From: Hyphomicrobiales bacterium
GTDB lineage: Bacteria > Pseudomonadota > Alphaproteobacteria > Rhizobiales > JAKIUO01
NCBI GenBank assembly: GCA_027069645.1
Contig: JALXEI010000145.1
Coordinates: 1 to 6,080, forward strand
Direction of reading: 5' to 3'
Length of the DNA: 6,080 nucleotides
Shown here: positions 1 to 5,417 of the stretch, one piece after another
How the letters are laid out: each line of letters starts with the position of its first letter
Numbering within the stretch: the stretch's first letter is position 1
Notes under the pieces: generated by a model
Told to the model about the DNA's origin: nothing
Database searches by the model: none
The model's input: only the letters and a program-made list of their open reading frames with translations
Translations under genes and position numbers: made by a program

Positions 1-70
1 CTTCATTTGTCATGACGCGTTCGGGCAGATAGCCGCCAACGCCTTTTATGATTGTCCGTGTCACCGACAT
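1..70 (-). CDS. 3-oxoacyl-ACP synthase III paralog (second FabH), N-terminal fragment
   Basis: Only the first 23 codons are in the window; the gene continues beyond base 1. The translated start, MSVTRTIIKGVGGYLPERVM followed by TNE, is the usual FabH N-terminus. It matches the start of the complete fabH next door at 14 of 23 residues and about 53 of 70 bases, counted by eye. The ATG at 70-68 is supported by an AGGAGA ribosome binding site at 86-81 and by an in-frame TAA four codons upstream of it. It lies 54 bp after the fabH stop on the same strand, so the two are probably co-transcribed. Whether it keeps the Cys-His-Asn triad cannot be seen. Alternatives are a related KASIII-family enzyme or a truncated copy. 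Confidence 0.85.
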   Translation of the reverse strand, partial: MSVTRTIIKGVGGYLPERVMTNE

Positions 71-124
71 GATCCGTTACTCTCCTGCATTTCCGGCTCC
101 CGGTATCACCTCCACAAGTGCCGC

Positions 125-1102
125 CTACCAGCGCAACAGCACTGACCCCCAGGTAAAACCGCCGCCCATCGCCTCGAACAGAACCAGTTGATCACGTTTC
201 AGATGGCCTGACTCATAAAGATGATTGAGCGCCAGCGGAATGGAAGCAGCCGAGGTATTGGCATGTTTGTCCATTGTCATCACAACTCTGTCCATCGCAA
301 GGCCAATCTTTCTGGCAGTCCCCTCCAGGATACGACGATTGGCCTGATGCGCCACAAACCAGTCGATATCCTCGGCCTTGAGACCGGTTTCGCGCAGCGC
401 ATCACGAATGACGTCGGCAATATTGGTCACCGCATGTCGAAACACCTCGCGCCCTTCCATGCGCAGCTTGCCCACCGTTCCCGTTGAGGACGGACCGCCA
501 TCCACATGCAACTTGTTGCGGTAGCGCCCGTCGGAGCGCAGTTTGCTGGCGAGAATACCGCGATCGGTTATTTTGCCCTTGCCGCGTTGCGCCTCCATCA
601 CCACAGCCCCCGCCCCGTCGCCGAACAAAACACAGGTGCCGCGATCCTCCCAGTCAAGAATGCGCGAAAAGGTTTCGGCACCAATAACCAGGATGCGTTC
701 ATAATCGCCCGAACGCAAAAAGCTGTCTGCCGTGGTCATGGCATAGACAAAACCCGAGCAGACGGCCTGAAGATCGAAAGCCGCCCCCCGGTTCATACCC
801 AGCAGCGCCTGGATCGTGCAGGCCGTGGACGGAAAGGTCTTGTCCGGCGTTGAGGTAGCCACGATCACCAGATCGATATCAATAGGATGCAGTTCGGCGC
901 GTTCCAGCGCCTCGCGCGCCGCAGCCACCCCCAGATCGGATGTCAGCTCGCCCTCGGCGGCAATATGGCGCTGTCTGATGCCGGTGCGTTCCCTGATCCA
1001 CTCGTCGCTGGTATCGACCATTTTCGAAAGCTCGTCATTTGTCATGATGCGCTTGGGCAGATAGCCGCCACAGCCTCTGATGACGGAACGGATTACGGTC
1101 AT
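125..1102 (-). CDS. fabH: 3-oxoacyl-[acyl-carrier-protein] synthase III (FabH)
   Basis: This cytoplasmic enzyme condenses acetyl-CoA with malonyl-ACP to start type II fatty acid synthesis. The 325-residue protein is full length for the family. The thiolase-fold catalytic triad is visible: Cys115 in AVCSGF, His252 in AHQANRRI and Asn282 in KHANTSAAS. The glycine-rich FGDGAGAVV loop is at 160-168, and the C-terminus GGGFTWGSVLLRW is typical of alphaproteobacterial FabH. The ATG at 1102-1100 is preceded by an AAAGGGG ribosome binding site about 5 nt upstream. It follows plsX by 75 bp on the same strand, the common plsX-fabH order. Downstream is a second fabH-like gene instead of the ihfA often found in relatives, although ihfA could lie beyond the edge. 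Confidence 0.97.
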   Translation of the reverse strand: MTVIRSVIRGCGGYLPKRIMTNDELSKMVDTSDEWIRERTGIRQRHIAAEGELTSDLGVAAAREALERAELHPIDIDLVIVATSTPDKTFPSTACTIQALLGMNRGAAFDLQAVCSGFVYAMTTADSFLRSGDYERILVIGAETFSRILDWEDRGTCVLFGDGAGAVVMEAQRGKGKITDRGILASKLRSDGRYRNKLHVDGGPSSTGTVGKLRMEGREVFRHAVTNIADVIRDALRETGLKAEDIDWFVAHQANRRILEGTARKIGLAMDRVVMTMDKHANTSAASIPLALNHLYESGHLKRDQLVLFEAMGGGFTWGSVLLRW

Positions 1103-1177
1103 ATTATCCCCTTTGTTTCGGCTGCTGTGATGGACAGACTGTCTTGCAATAGCGTTTTTTCCCCGCCTGTTTTTTTG

Positions 1178-2224
1178 TCAGCCCGACAGCGAATGGCCGT
1201 TCAGCGTATTGTGAAAATGCTCCACATCGGTGGCAATTCTTTCAACCAGGCCGGCGCGTACAAACTCGCAGGCATAGTTTATAGCGCTGGCATAGCCGAT
1301 TTCATCGGTACCGCCATGACTTTTGATGACAATGCCCTTTAATCCCAGAAAGGAGCCGCCGTTATAGCGGCGCGTGTCCATACGATGCTTCAGGGCCCTG
1401 AAGCCGCCACTGGCCAGCAGTGCCCCCAGCTTGCTAATCAGTGAGGAATTCATGGCCTCGCGCAGATAAACGCCCATTTGCCGGGCTGTCCCTTCGGCTG
1501 TCTTGAGAGCGATATTGCCGCTAAAACCTTCGGTGACGACAACATCAACCTCCCCCTTGCCAATATCATTTCCCTCGATAAACCCCCGATAGTCCACCGG
1601 AAGATCTGAGTCAGCCAGAACGGCATGGGCGGTCTTCACTTCCTCGACACCCTTGACCTCTTCCACGCCAATATTGAGCAGGCCAACCGAGGGTTTATCG
1701 ATGTGAAAAATGGCACGTGACATGGCGGCCCCCATCAGCGCGAAGTCAACCAGTTTTGTCGCCGAAGCGCCGACATTGCCGCCAAGGTCGAGCACTATGC
1801 AGGGCTGTTTGATGGTCGGCCATATCCCGGCAATCGCCGGTCGTTCAATATTGGGCAACATCTTCAGGCAGATTTTGGACATGGCCATCAGCGCCCCGGT
1901 ATTGCCAGCCGAAACCACGGCATGAGCCTCGCCCTTTTTGACCGCCTCAATGGCTTTCCACATGCTGGAATCGCGGCGCCCGGCTCGTAGCGCCTGACTG
2001 GGTTTGGCATCCATCGAAATGGTAACGCTGGTGGGGATAACCGTTGAAGCGCGCGCCAGTTCCTCAAACCGTTCAAGTTGCTTGTAAACAAGGCCTTCAT
2101 CACCATAGAGGCGGTATTGCAGTCCCGGCTGATCGGCAAGAGCCCGCGCCGCACCCGCAATGACAACCTTTGCACCATGATCTCCTCCCATTGCATCCAG
2201 TGCTATCGTCAGGGGAGTTTTCAT
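1178..2224 (-). CDS. plsX: Phosphate acyltransferase PlsX
   Basis: PlsX converts acyl-ACP and phosphate to acyl-phosphate, the donor used by PlsY in phospholipid synthesis. It is a soluble or peripheral membrane enzyme. With the start chosen here the protein is 348 residues, normal for the family. Family motifs are the N-terminal LDAMGGDHG (9-17), VSAGNTGALM (104-113), LDLGGNVGA (145-153), EGNDIGKGEVDVVVTEGFSGN (217-237, written from its parts) and the C-terminal SHGGTDEIGYASAI (302-315). An ATG ten codons earlier (2254) is open in frame, but no ribosome binding site precedes it. The chosen ATG at 2224 has GAGGAAAA at 2239-2232, and the protein then begins with the family's usual short lead-in to DAMGGDHG. 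It sits between DUF177 and fabH, a widely conserved lipid-synthesis cluster. Confidence 0.96.
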   Translation of the reverse strand: MKTPLTIALDAMGGDHGAKVVIAGAARALADQPGLQYRLYGDEGLVYKQLERFEELARASTVIPTSVTISMDAKPSQALRAGRRDSSMWKAIEAVKKGEAHAVVSAGNTGALMAMSKICLKMLPNIERPAIAGIWPTIKQPCIVLDLGGNVGASATKLVDFALMGAAMSRAIFHIDKPSVGLLNIGVEEVKGVEEVKTAHAVLADSDLPVDYRGFIEGNDIGKGEVDVVVTEGFSGNIALKTAEGTARQMGVYLREAMNSSLISKLGALLASGGFRALKHRMDTRRYNGGSFLGLKGIVIKSHGGTDEIGYASAINYACEFVRAGLVERIATDVEHFHNTLNGHSLSG

Positions 2225-2304
2225 GCCTGCATTTTCCTCGCGTCGTGATTGCAAAATTCGGAACCGACGATAAACATTCCCCGAAAAGGTACAAGGTTTA
2301 ATTT

Positions 2305-2333
2305 ATAAAACAGCGCCTTAACCCACAATTCAA
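2305..2333 (-). promoter_or_regulatory. Candidate promoter for plsX-fabH
   Basis: On the minus strand a TTGAAT box (2333-2328) is separated by 17 nt from TTTTAT (2310-2305), in an AT-rich stretch of the 152-bp gap between DUF177 and plsX. This fits sigma-70-type spacing, though the -10 box is weak. It would give a leader of about 75 nt. No small gene such as rpmF, which lies here in E. coli, can be seen in the gap. The call rests on eye inspection only. Confidence 0.3.
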
Positions 2334-2376
2334 TAACAGATTCCATCCGGTAGCACACAAAAACAAAACATCTGTT

Positions 2377-3009
2377 TCATTTCTGCTTTTTCGGCCGGTA
2401 GTTTTCCAGCACACTGAAAGGAGAGGATGCGCTGTGACCGGCGCCTTCCTCGCGCCCCTCTTCAGTCGGGAAAACCGCCCCTTCCCTGCGGGGATTGGGG
2501 TCAATCGACATGGACAGATACTGACAGACAAGCGGCCCGATTTCCGCCTGCCCCCCGATCAGAGCGAGCGGCGGATCTTCACAAAACGGATCTTCGGGGT
2601 CCGGCAATGTGCTTTTTTGTTTTTCAGAACCATAACCGGGGCTGGCATAGAGCTGGGAAAATTCTTCCTCAATAGAGGTTTCGACGGGTTCCAGCGTCAC
2701 CACACAAACCTGCCGAAGGCGGGCCTTCAGCATAAAACTGACCCGGTAAACCTCCCCCCTGTCCCCTGCCACGAGGCCCGATGGCAGAGCTTTTTCAGCT
2801 TTTGCCCGGTAAGTGCAGCGCAGGGCAAGAACGCTGATATCCGGATCATCGTCGAGCATTTTCGTCAACAGGACCAGTTCATCGGGATTTGCGATCTTTT
2901 CCCCGTGACGCCCTTCTTCGGGAAGGTCACCGAGGCTGATCACCCATTTGAGCGGGGAATCTTCAAGCGTCAACTCGTCTGAAATCCGGCAGGCACCCTC
3001 ATTGACCAT
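2377..3009 (-). CDS. DUF177 / YceD family protein
   Basis: This is a 210-residue cytoplasmic protein of the DUF177 (YceD) family. Members have been linked to 23S rRNA accumulation in bacteria and plastids; the biochemical activity is unclear. The family pattern is visible: a middle block RQVCVVTLEPVE (99-110) followed by the acidic IEEEFSQLY (113-121), then IGPLVCQYLSMSIDPNPR (157-174) and a C-terminal PFSVLENYRPKK (197-208). The ATG at 3009-3007 is preceded by GGGAAA. It begins 25 bp after the stop of the bc1 chaperone gene, so the two are likely co-transcribed. Residues 123-152 (from SPGYGSEK to the PEDPFCEDPP stretch) look like a low-complexity linker between the conserved blocks. The family call is firm; the function is by analogy. 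Confidence 0.9.
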   Translation of the reverse strand: MVNEGACRISDELTLEDSPLKWVISLGDLPEEGRHGEKIANPDELVLLTKMLDDDPDISVLALRCTYRAKAEKALPSGLVAGDRGEVYRVSFMLKARLRQVCVVTLEPVETSIEEEFSQLYASPGYGSEKQKSTLPDPEDPFCEDPPLALIGGQAEIGPLVCQYLSMSIDPNPRREGAVFPTEEGREEGAGHSASSPFSVLENYRPKKQK

Positions 3010-3034
3010 AATTTCCCGCAGCCTTCCCTGTCAA

Positions 3035-3601
3035 TTAACCCGCAGAACCGGGCAGTTCGGCAAACAATGGTGCCCCTGCAACCATATCCTCGACACGAAC
3101 ACCGGCAATGACAGCCTGGCTGTCACGAACATATTGCGCCAGCAAAACGGCCTTCTCTTGCTGTTTTTTATCTTCCCCGAAATGTATTACAAGTAAAGCT
3201 TCAGGCAAAGAGCCCCGCCGATCACCTTCTATTGCCTCCTTGTAATATTCCAGTCGACTGCGGAAACTGCGAGCGAGTTTTTTGAGGCGCGGACCAACCC
3301 CCATATCCCCGACACCGGTTTCCCGGGCAACGTCATCCATATCCTGAAACATCACATCAACCAGCGCCTGGGCCACGTCCTCGTCGATCCCTCCCTTTCC
3401 TGCGAGGCGATCCAGAACAATAAACATGTGCAGTGTGAGAAGTTCGAAACGCCCCGGGATGGTATCGGCCATCCCCAGATCACGATAAAAAAAAGGCTGA
3501 CGCGCTTGTGCCACAATGACAGCATAAAGTTGTTCTGCCATTCCGGTAGCTGTTGATCCGGCGGGGTCTTTGCCCCTGTGTCTGATGAGCCAGGAGAACA
3601 T
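3035..3601 (-). CDS. Ubiquinol-cytochrome c chaperone (CBP3 family)
   Basis: This 188-residue protein belongs to the family of yeast Cbp3, an assembly factor for cytochrome b of the bc1 complex. In bacteria the role in bc1 biogenesis is inferred from homology. Visible family blocks are QARQPFFYRDLGMADTIPGR (32-51, ending GR) leading into FELLTLHMFIVLDRL, and FQDMDDVARETGVGDMGVG (85-103) leading into a FRSRLEYYKEAI helix (113-124). No signal peptide or membrane segment is seen. The frame stays open about 150 codons further upstream, but that part runs antisense through bamE and resembles nothing. The ATG at 3601-3599 has AAAGGAA at 3615-3609 with an 8-nt gap to the start and gives the normal family length. 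It is first in the minus-strand operon, divergent from bamE. Confidence 0.93.
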   Translation of the reverse strand: MFSWLIRHRGKDPAGSTATGMAEQLYAVIVAQARQPFFYRDLGMADTIPGRFELLTLHMFIVLDRLAGKGGIDEDVAQALVDVMFQDMDDVARETGVGDMGVGPRLKKLARSFRSRLEYYKEAIEGDRRGSLPEALLVIHFGEDKKQQEKAVLLAQYVRDSQAVIAGVRVEDMVAGAPLFAELPGSAG

Positions 3602-3608
3602 ATACGGA

Positions 3609-3615
3609 TTCCTTT
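3609..3615 (-). promoter_or_regulatory. Ribosome binding site fixing the chaperone start
   Basis: AAAGGAA on the minus strand lies 8 nt (counted from AAGGA) before the ATG at 3601. It decides between this start and the much longer open frame extending to 4054, which would run antisense through the bamE gene. Confidence 0.7.
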
Positions 3616-3656
3616 GTTCATGATGCCAAACAGTTAAACAGCCGGTACAAATGACG

Positions 3657-3685
3657 CTGACAGAGAAGCGATATTGCGCTAATGT
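3657..3685 (+). promoter_or_regulatory. Candidate promoter for bamE
   Basis: CTGACA (3657-3662), a 17-nt spacer and TAATGT (3680-3685) form a plausible sigma-70-type promoter on the plus strand. The -35 box matches the TTGACA consensus at five of six bases and the -10 box at three of six. It would give a leader of about 145 nt before the bamE GTG and lies almost back to back with the candidate chaperone promoter at 3689-3717. Confidence 0.35.
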
Positions 3686-3688
3686 GTG

Positions 3689-3717
3689 ATTCTCGCATTT
3701 TGCGCACCCTATCACAA
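3689..3717 (-). promoter_or_regulatory. Candidate promoter for the chaperone-DUF177 operon
   Basis: On the minus strand TTGTGA (3717-3712), a 17-nt spacer and GAGAAT (3694-3689) match the consensus boxes at four of six bases each. This places transcription start about 80 nt before the chaperone ATG. Seen by eye only. Confidence 0.3.
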
Positions 3718-3729
3718 GGGATGGTGAGG

Positions 3730-3843
3730 ATGGTAGTGCCGGAGACGATACGGCGCAGGAAAGCGAAGAATTCAGGCCGGATGATACGGGCTGTGCCTGT
3801 TGCAACAACAGTCCGGCTGAGGAGAAACAGGGGAAAAAGGTGA
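3730..3843 (+). CDS. Possible small basic ORF ahead of bamE (weak)
   Basis: This reads as 37 codons from ATG (an ATG at 3721 is also in frame), with stop TGA overlapping the bamE start as GTGA (3840-3843). The peptide has about 13 Arg/Lys residues and includes TIRRRKAKNSGRM and VRLRRNRGKR. An AAGGG lies 9 nt upstream of the 3730 ATG, and the candidate bamE promoter is just upstream. It could be a leader peptide translationally coupled to bamE, or simply an out-of-frame reading of the bamE leader. I recognise no family and lean towards chance. Confidence 0.15.
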   Translation: MVVPETIRRRKAKNSGRMIRAVPVATTVRLRRNRGKR

Positions 3844-4304
3844 ATTCATTGCAACCTGGAAAATTCCTGGCAGCCACCGTTCGGCTGCTTGTGATTATCA
3901 CCACAACCATGTTTCTTGCGTCCTGTGCCGGCAAGATCACCCAGCACGGCCATATATTGACCACCGATGAAATCCGCCAGATACAGCCCGGTATGTCCAG
4001 AAACCAGGTGCAGCTTGCCCTTGGTTCTCCCGATACAACCTCGGCCCTTGGCAACGAGACCTGGTACTACATCTCCTCGACCCGCAAGGGACCAGTCTAC
4101 CTGAAGCCAAAGGTTGTCGGTCGCCGCGTCGTTGCTGTCTATTTCGACAAAAACGCCGACAGCGTCCGCAAGGTAAGCTTCTATGGCCTGAAAGATGGAA
4201 AGGTCTTTGATTTCATCAGCCGGAAAACACCTTCCCACGGCAGTGATCTGACCATTTTGAGGCAGATGCTCGGCAACTTCGGCAAGGTCAAAAACGTCTT
4301 TTGA
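3840..4304 (+). CDS. bamE: BamE-type outer membrane lipoprotein (SmpA/OmlA family)
   Basis: BamE is an accessory lipoprotein of the BAM complex that inserts beta-barrel proteins into the outer membrane. The 154-residue protein has a basic N-terminus, a hydrophobic segment (about 11-27) and a lipobox LASC with the lipidated Cys29. Ala follows at +2, so retention in the inner membrane is not signalled. The SmpA/OmlA domain spans about 37-125, with the characteristic IQPGMSRNQVQLALGSPD (48-65) and ETWYYIS (73-79). The tail SDLTILRQMLGNFGKV (135-150) resembles that of alphaproteobacterial OmlA proteins. The start is GTG at 3840, preceded by AGGGGAAAAAG; no ATG, GTG or TTG lies in frame between it and the upstream stop at 3687. 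It is divergent from the bc1 chaperone gene, a conserved pairing in related genomes as far as I recall. Confidence 0.92.
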   Translation: MNSLQPGKFLAATVRLLVIITTTMFLASCAGKITQHGHILTTDEIRQIQPGMSRNQVQLALGSPDTTSALGNETWYYISSTRKGPVYLKPKVVGRRVVAVYFDKNADSVRKVSFYGLKDGKVFDFISRKTPSHGSDLTILRQMLGNFGKVKNVF

Positions 4305-4329
4305 TCTCTGCCAGGTCAGGGGAAACGTG

Positions 4330-4361
4330 TGAAATGCCCTGCTTCAGGGGCACATGTTTCA
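4330..4361 (+). terminator. Candidate terminator hairpin after bamE
   Basis: TGCCCTG (4335-4341) pairs with CAGGGGCA (4345-4352) with one bulged G and a CTT loop. The stem can extend through TGAAA (4330-4334) pairing with TTTCA (4357-4361) across a CATG internal loop. It starts 26 bp after the bamE stop. There is no clear T-run after it, so this may be a weak intrinsic terminator or a 3'-end protective structure. Confidence 0.4.
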
Positions 4362-4487
4362 GATTCGCGCAAATTTCCGGCCGCCTTAGCTGTTCATTTA
4401 CCATGATGTTCTAGTGTGCACAGTGAACGGGGTTTCCCGTATCCGTCATATTGCGGGCAAGGTGCAGACCAGTAGCAGGTATCAGTA

Positions 4488-5183
4488 ATGAGAACATCAA
4501 CAGCAAGAACTTTTGGTCAAAGGGACACCTCCCTGTCAGGGCCGACACCGTTAAGGGTGGTCGCCGAAACGAAATCAAGGCGCAAATCCATTAATGATCT
4601 CAAAGCCGTTGAGGCGGACCAGCGCAAATACCGGCGGATCAGGGTCCGGCTTTCCGGACGTTTCATGCGTGAAGACCGCCAGGAATATGCCTGTTATACG
4701 AATGATATTTCCGCTGGCGGTATGAATGTTTCGGCACCGGTCAACTGCGAACCGGGCGAATATCTCGTTTTTTATATTCAGGAAATAGGCCGCATCGAAG
4801 GCTATGTGGTCCGCAATCACGATGACGGCTTTGCCATTGCCATCGAGGCTTCTCGCCACAAACGCGAGAAACTGGTCGCCACCCTGACCTGGATTTTGAA
4901 CCGTCATGAGTTGAATGGCATCGAGGCAAGGCGGCATGAACGCCACATTCCGGCCCGCCGGCATACGGTGCTCATACGGGAAGACGGAACCGAAATTCCC
5001 GTTGAAGTTCTGGATTTGTCGCTCGGCGGCGCCCGGGTAAATATTAATGCAAACCTTAATAGCGGTGAAAAAATCCGGCTCGGCAAGAGCAGCGGCTATG
5101 TTGTGCGCACCGGCACTGAAGGGACTGCTATTCAATTTGATACAGAACAATCCCCGCAAATATTCGAATCCATGTTCTCCTGA
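4488..5183 (+). CDS. Tandem PilZ-domain protein (predicted c-di-GMP receptor)
   Basis: PilZ domains bind cyclic di-GMP and usually control motility, exopolysaccharide or adhesion. This 231-residue cytoplasmic protein carries two complete binding signatures. The first is R46-x-x-x-R50 in QRKYRRIRV with D73-x-S75-x-x-G78 in TNDISAGGMNV. The second is R148-x-x-x-R152 in ARRHERH with D176-x-S178-x-x-G181 in LDLSLGGARV. Residues 1-43 are a polar, probably unstructured tail; no membrane segment or output domain is seen, so it may act by protein contacts. The ATG at 4488 follows an in-frame TAG five codons earlier, and the ribosome binding site is poor (AGCAGG). It stands 183 bp from bamE and 234 bp from the protease gene. 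No convincing promoter was found. The domain call is strong; the physiological output is unknown. Confidence 0.9.
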   Translation: MRTSTARTFGQRDTSLSGPTPLRVVAETKSRRKSINDLKAVEADQRKYRRIRVRLSGRFMREDRQEYACYTNDISAGGMNVSAPVNCEPGEYLVFYIQEIGRIEGYVVRNHDDGFAIAIEASRHKREKLVATLTWILNRHELNGIEARRHERHIPARRHTVLIREDGTEIPVEVLDLSLGGARVNINANLNSGEKIRLGKSSGYVVRTGTEGTAIQFDTEQSPQIFESMFS

Positions 5184-5184
5184 C

Positions 5185-5230
5185 GAAAAACGGATTTTCC
5201 CGCCGGGCCTGTGTAATCAGGGCGGTTTGG
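5185..5230 (+). other. Weak hairpins after the PilZ gene
   Basis: GAAAA/TTTTC (5185-5189 with 5195-5199) and a compound CCTG/CAGG plus CCGC/GCGG fold (about 5200-5224) followed by TTT lie just after the stop codon. Together they could end PilZ transcription, but the stems are short or bulged. Nothing gene-like was seen in 5184-5279. Confidence 0.2.
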
Positions 5231-5279
5231 CCACCATGCAGATGATTTTCGAATAAAGATCCGTGAAGATATCAATGAA

Positions 5280-5308
5280 TTGCGGACCGATTTGCAATTC
5301 GATAAAAT
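5280..5308 (+). promoter_or_regulatory. Candidate promoter for the LapG-like protease gene
   Basis: TTGCGG (5280-5285), a 17-nt spacer and TAAAAT (5303-5308) lie in the most AT-rich stretch between the PilZ and protease genes. The -10 box matches consensus at five of six bases; the -35 keeps the TTG. Transcription would begin near 5315, leaving an untranslated leader of about 100 nt that contains both inverted repeats described at 5364-5386 and 5390-5409. Confidence 0.4.
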
Positions 5309-5363
5309 TTTAAATATCAACAATGCATTAAGCAAAAGAGCAGTTCACGGCCTTTTTTCACAA

Positions 5364-5386
5364 TATCTCAAAAACGGTATGAGATA
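5364..5386. repeat. Perfect 7-bp inverted repeat, operator- or hairpin-like
   Basis: TATCTCA (5364-5370) and TGAGATA (5380-5386) are perfectly complementary across a 9-nt spacer. This could be a repressor operator or, in RNA, the first of two hairpins in the leader of the protease gene. No known regulator site is recognised. Confidence 0.5.
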
Positions 5387-5389
5387 GTT

Positions 5390-5412
5390 CCCTGAAAACA
5401 AGTTCAGGGGAG
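5390..5412 (+). promoter_or_regulatory. Hairpin containing the ribosome binding site of the protease gene
   Basis: CCCTGAA (5390-5396) pairs perfectly with TTCAGGG (5403-5409) over a 6-nt loop. The 3' arm runs into the Shine-Dalgarno sequence GGGGAG (5407-5412), which ends 5 nt before the ATG at 5418. In the folded state part of the ribosome binding site is paired, which would lower translation. The pairing is seen directly; control by a temperature change, a protein or a small RNA is inference. Confidence 0.5.
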
Positions 5413-5417
5413 TTGAA

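Noticed and set aside
1133..1143. GACAG-A-CTGTC palindrome between plsX and fabH as an operator
   Set aside because: It is only 5 bp per arm with no extension or second copy; easily chance.
1700..1715. VEEVKGVEEVK in PlsX (residues 187-197, approximate region) as a tandem repeat
   Set aside because: PlsX proteins normally have a similar EEEIKG-NEVVK pattern here, so it is a family feature and not a duplication.
2225..2254. Ten-codon N-terminal extension of plsX from an ATG at 2254
   Set aside because: There is no ribosome binding site before 2254, whereas the ATG at 2224 has GAGGAAAA and matches the usual PlsX N-terminus.
2434..2982. 182-codon plus-strand ORF antisense to the DUF177 gene
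   Set aside because: It is entirely inside a recognised gene on the other strand and shows no recognisable motifs.
3602..4054. Upstream open extension of the CBP3-type chaperone frame (about 151 extra codons, minus strand)
   Set aside because: It is antisense to bamE, has no family resemblance, and the start at 3601 has a good ribosome binding site and gives the normal family length.
4415..4422. TGTGCACA palindrome upstream of the PilZ gene
   Set aside because: It is a short self-complementary 8-mer with no flanking symmetry and no clear promoter next to it.
4575..5159. 194-codon minus-strand ORF antisense to the PilZ gene
   Set aside because: The plus-strand reading has two intact PilZ signatures; the antisense protein has no motif and no supporting start site.
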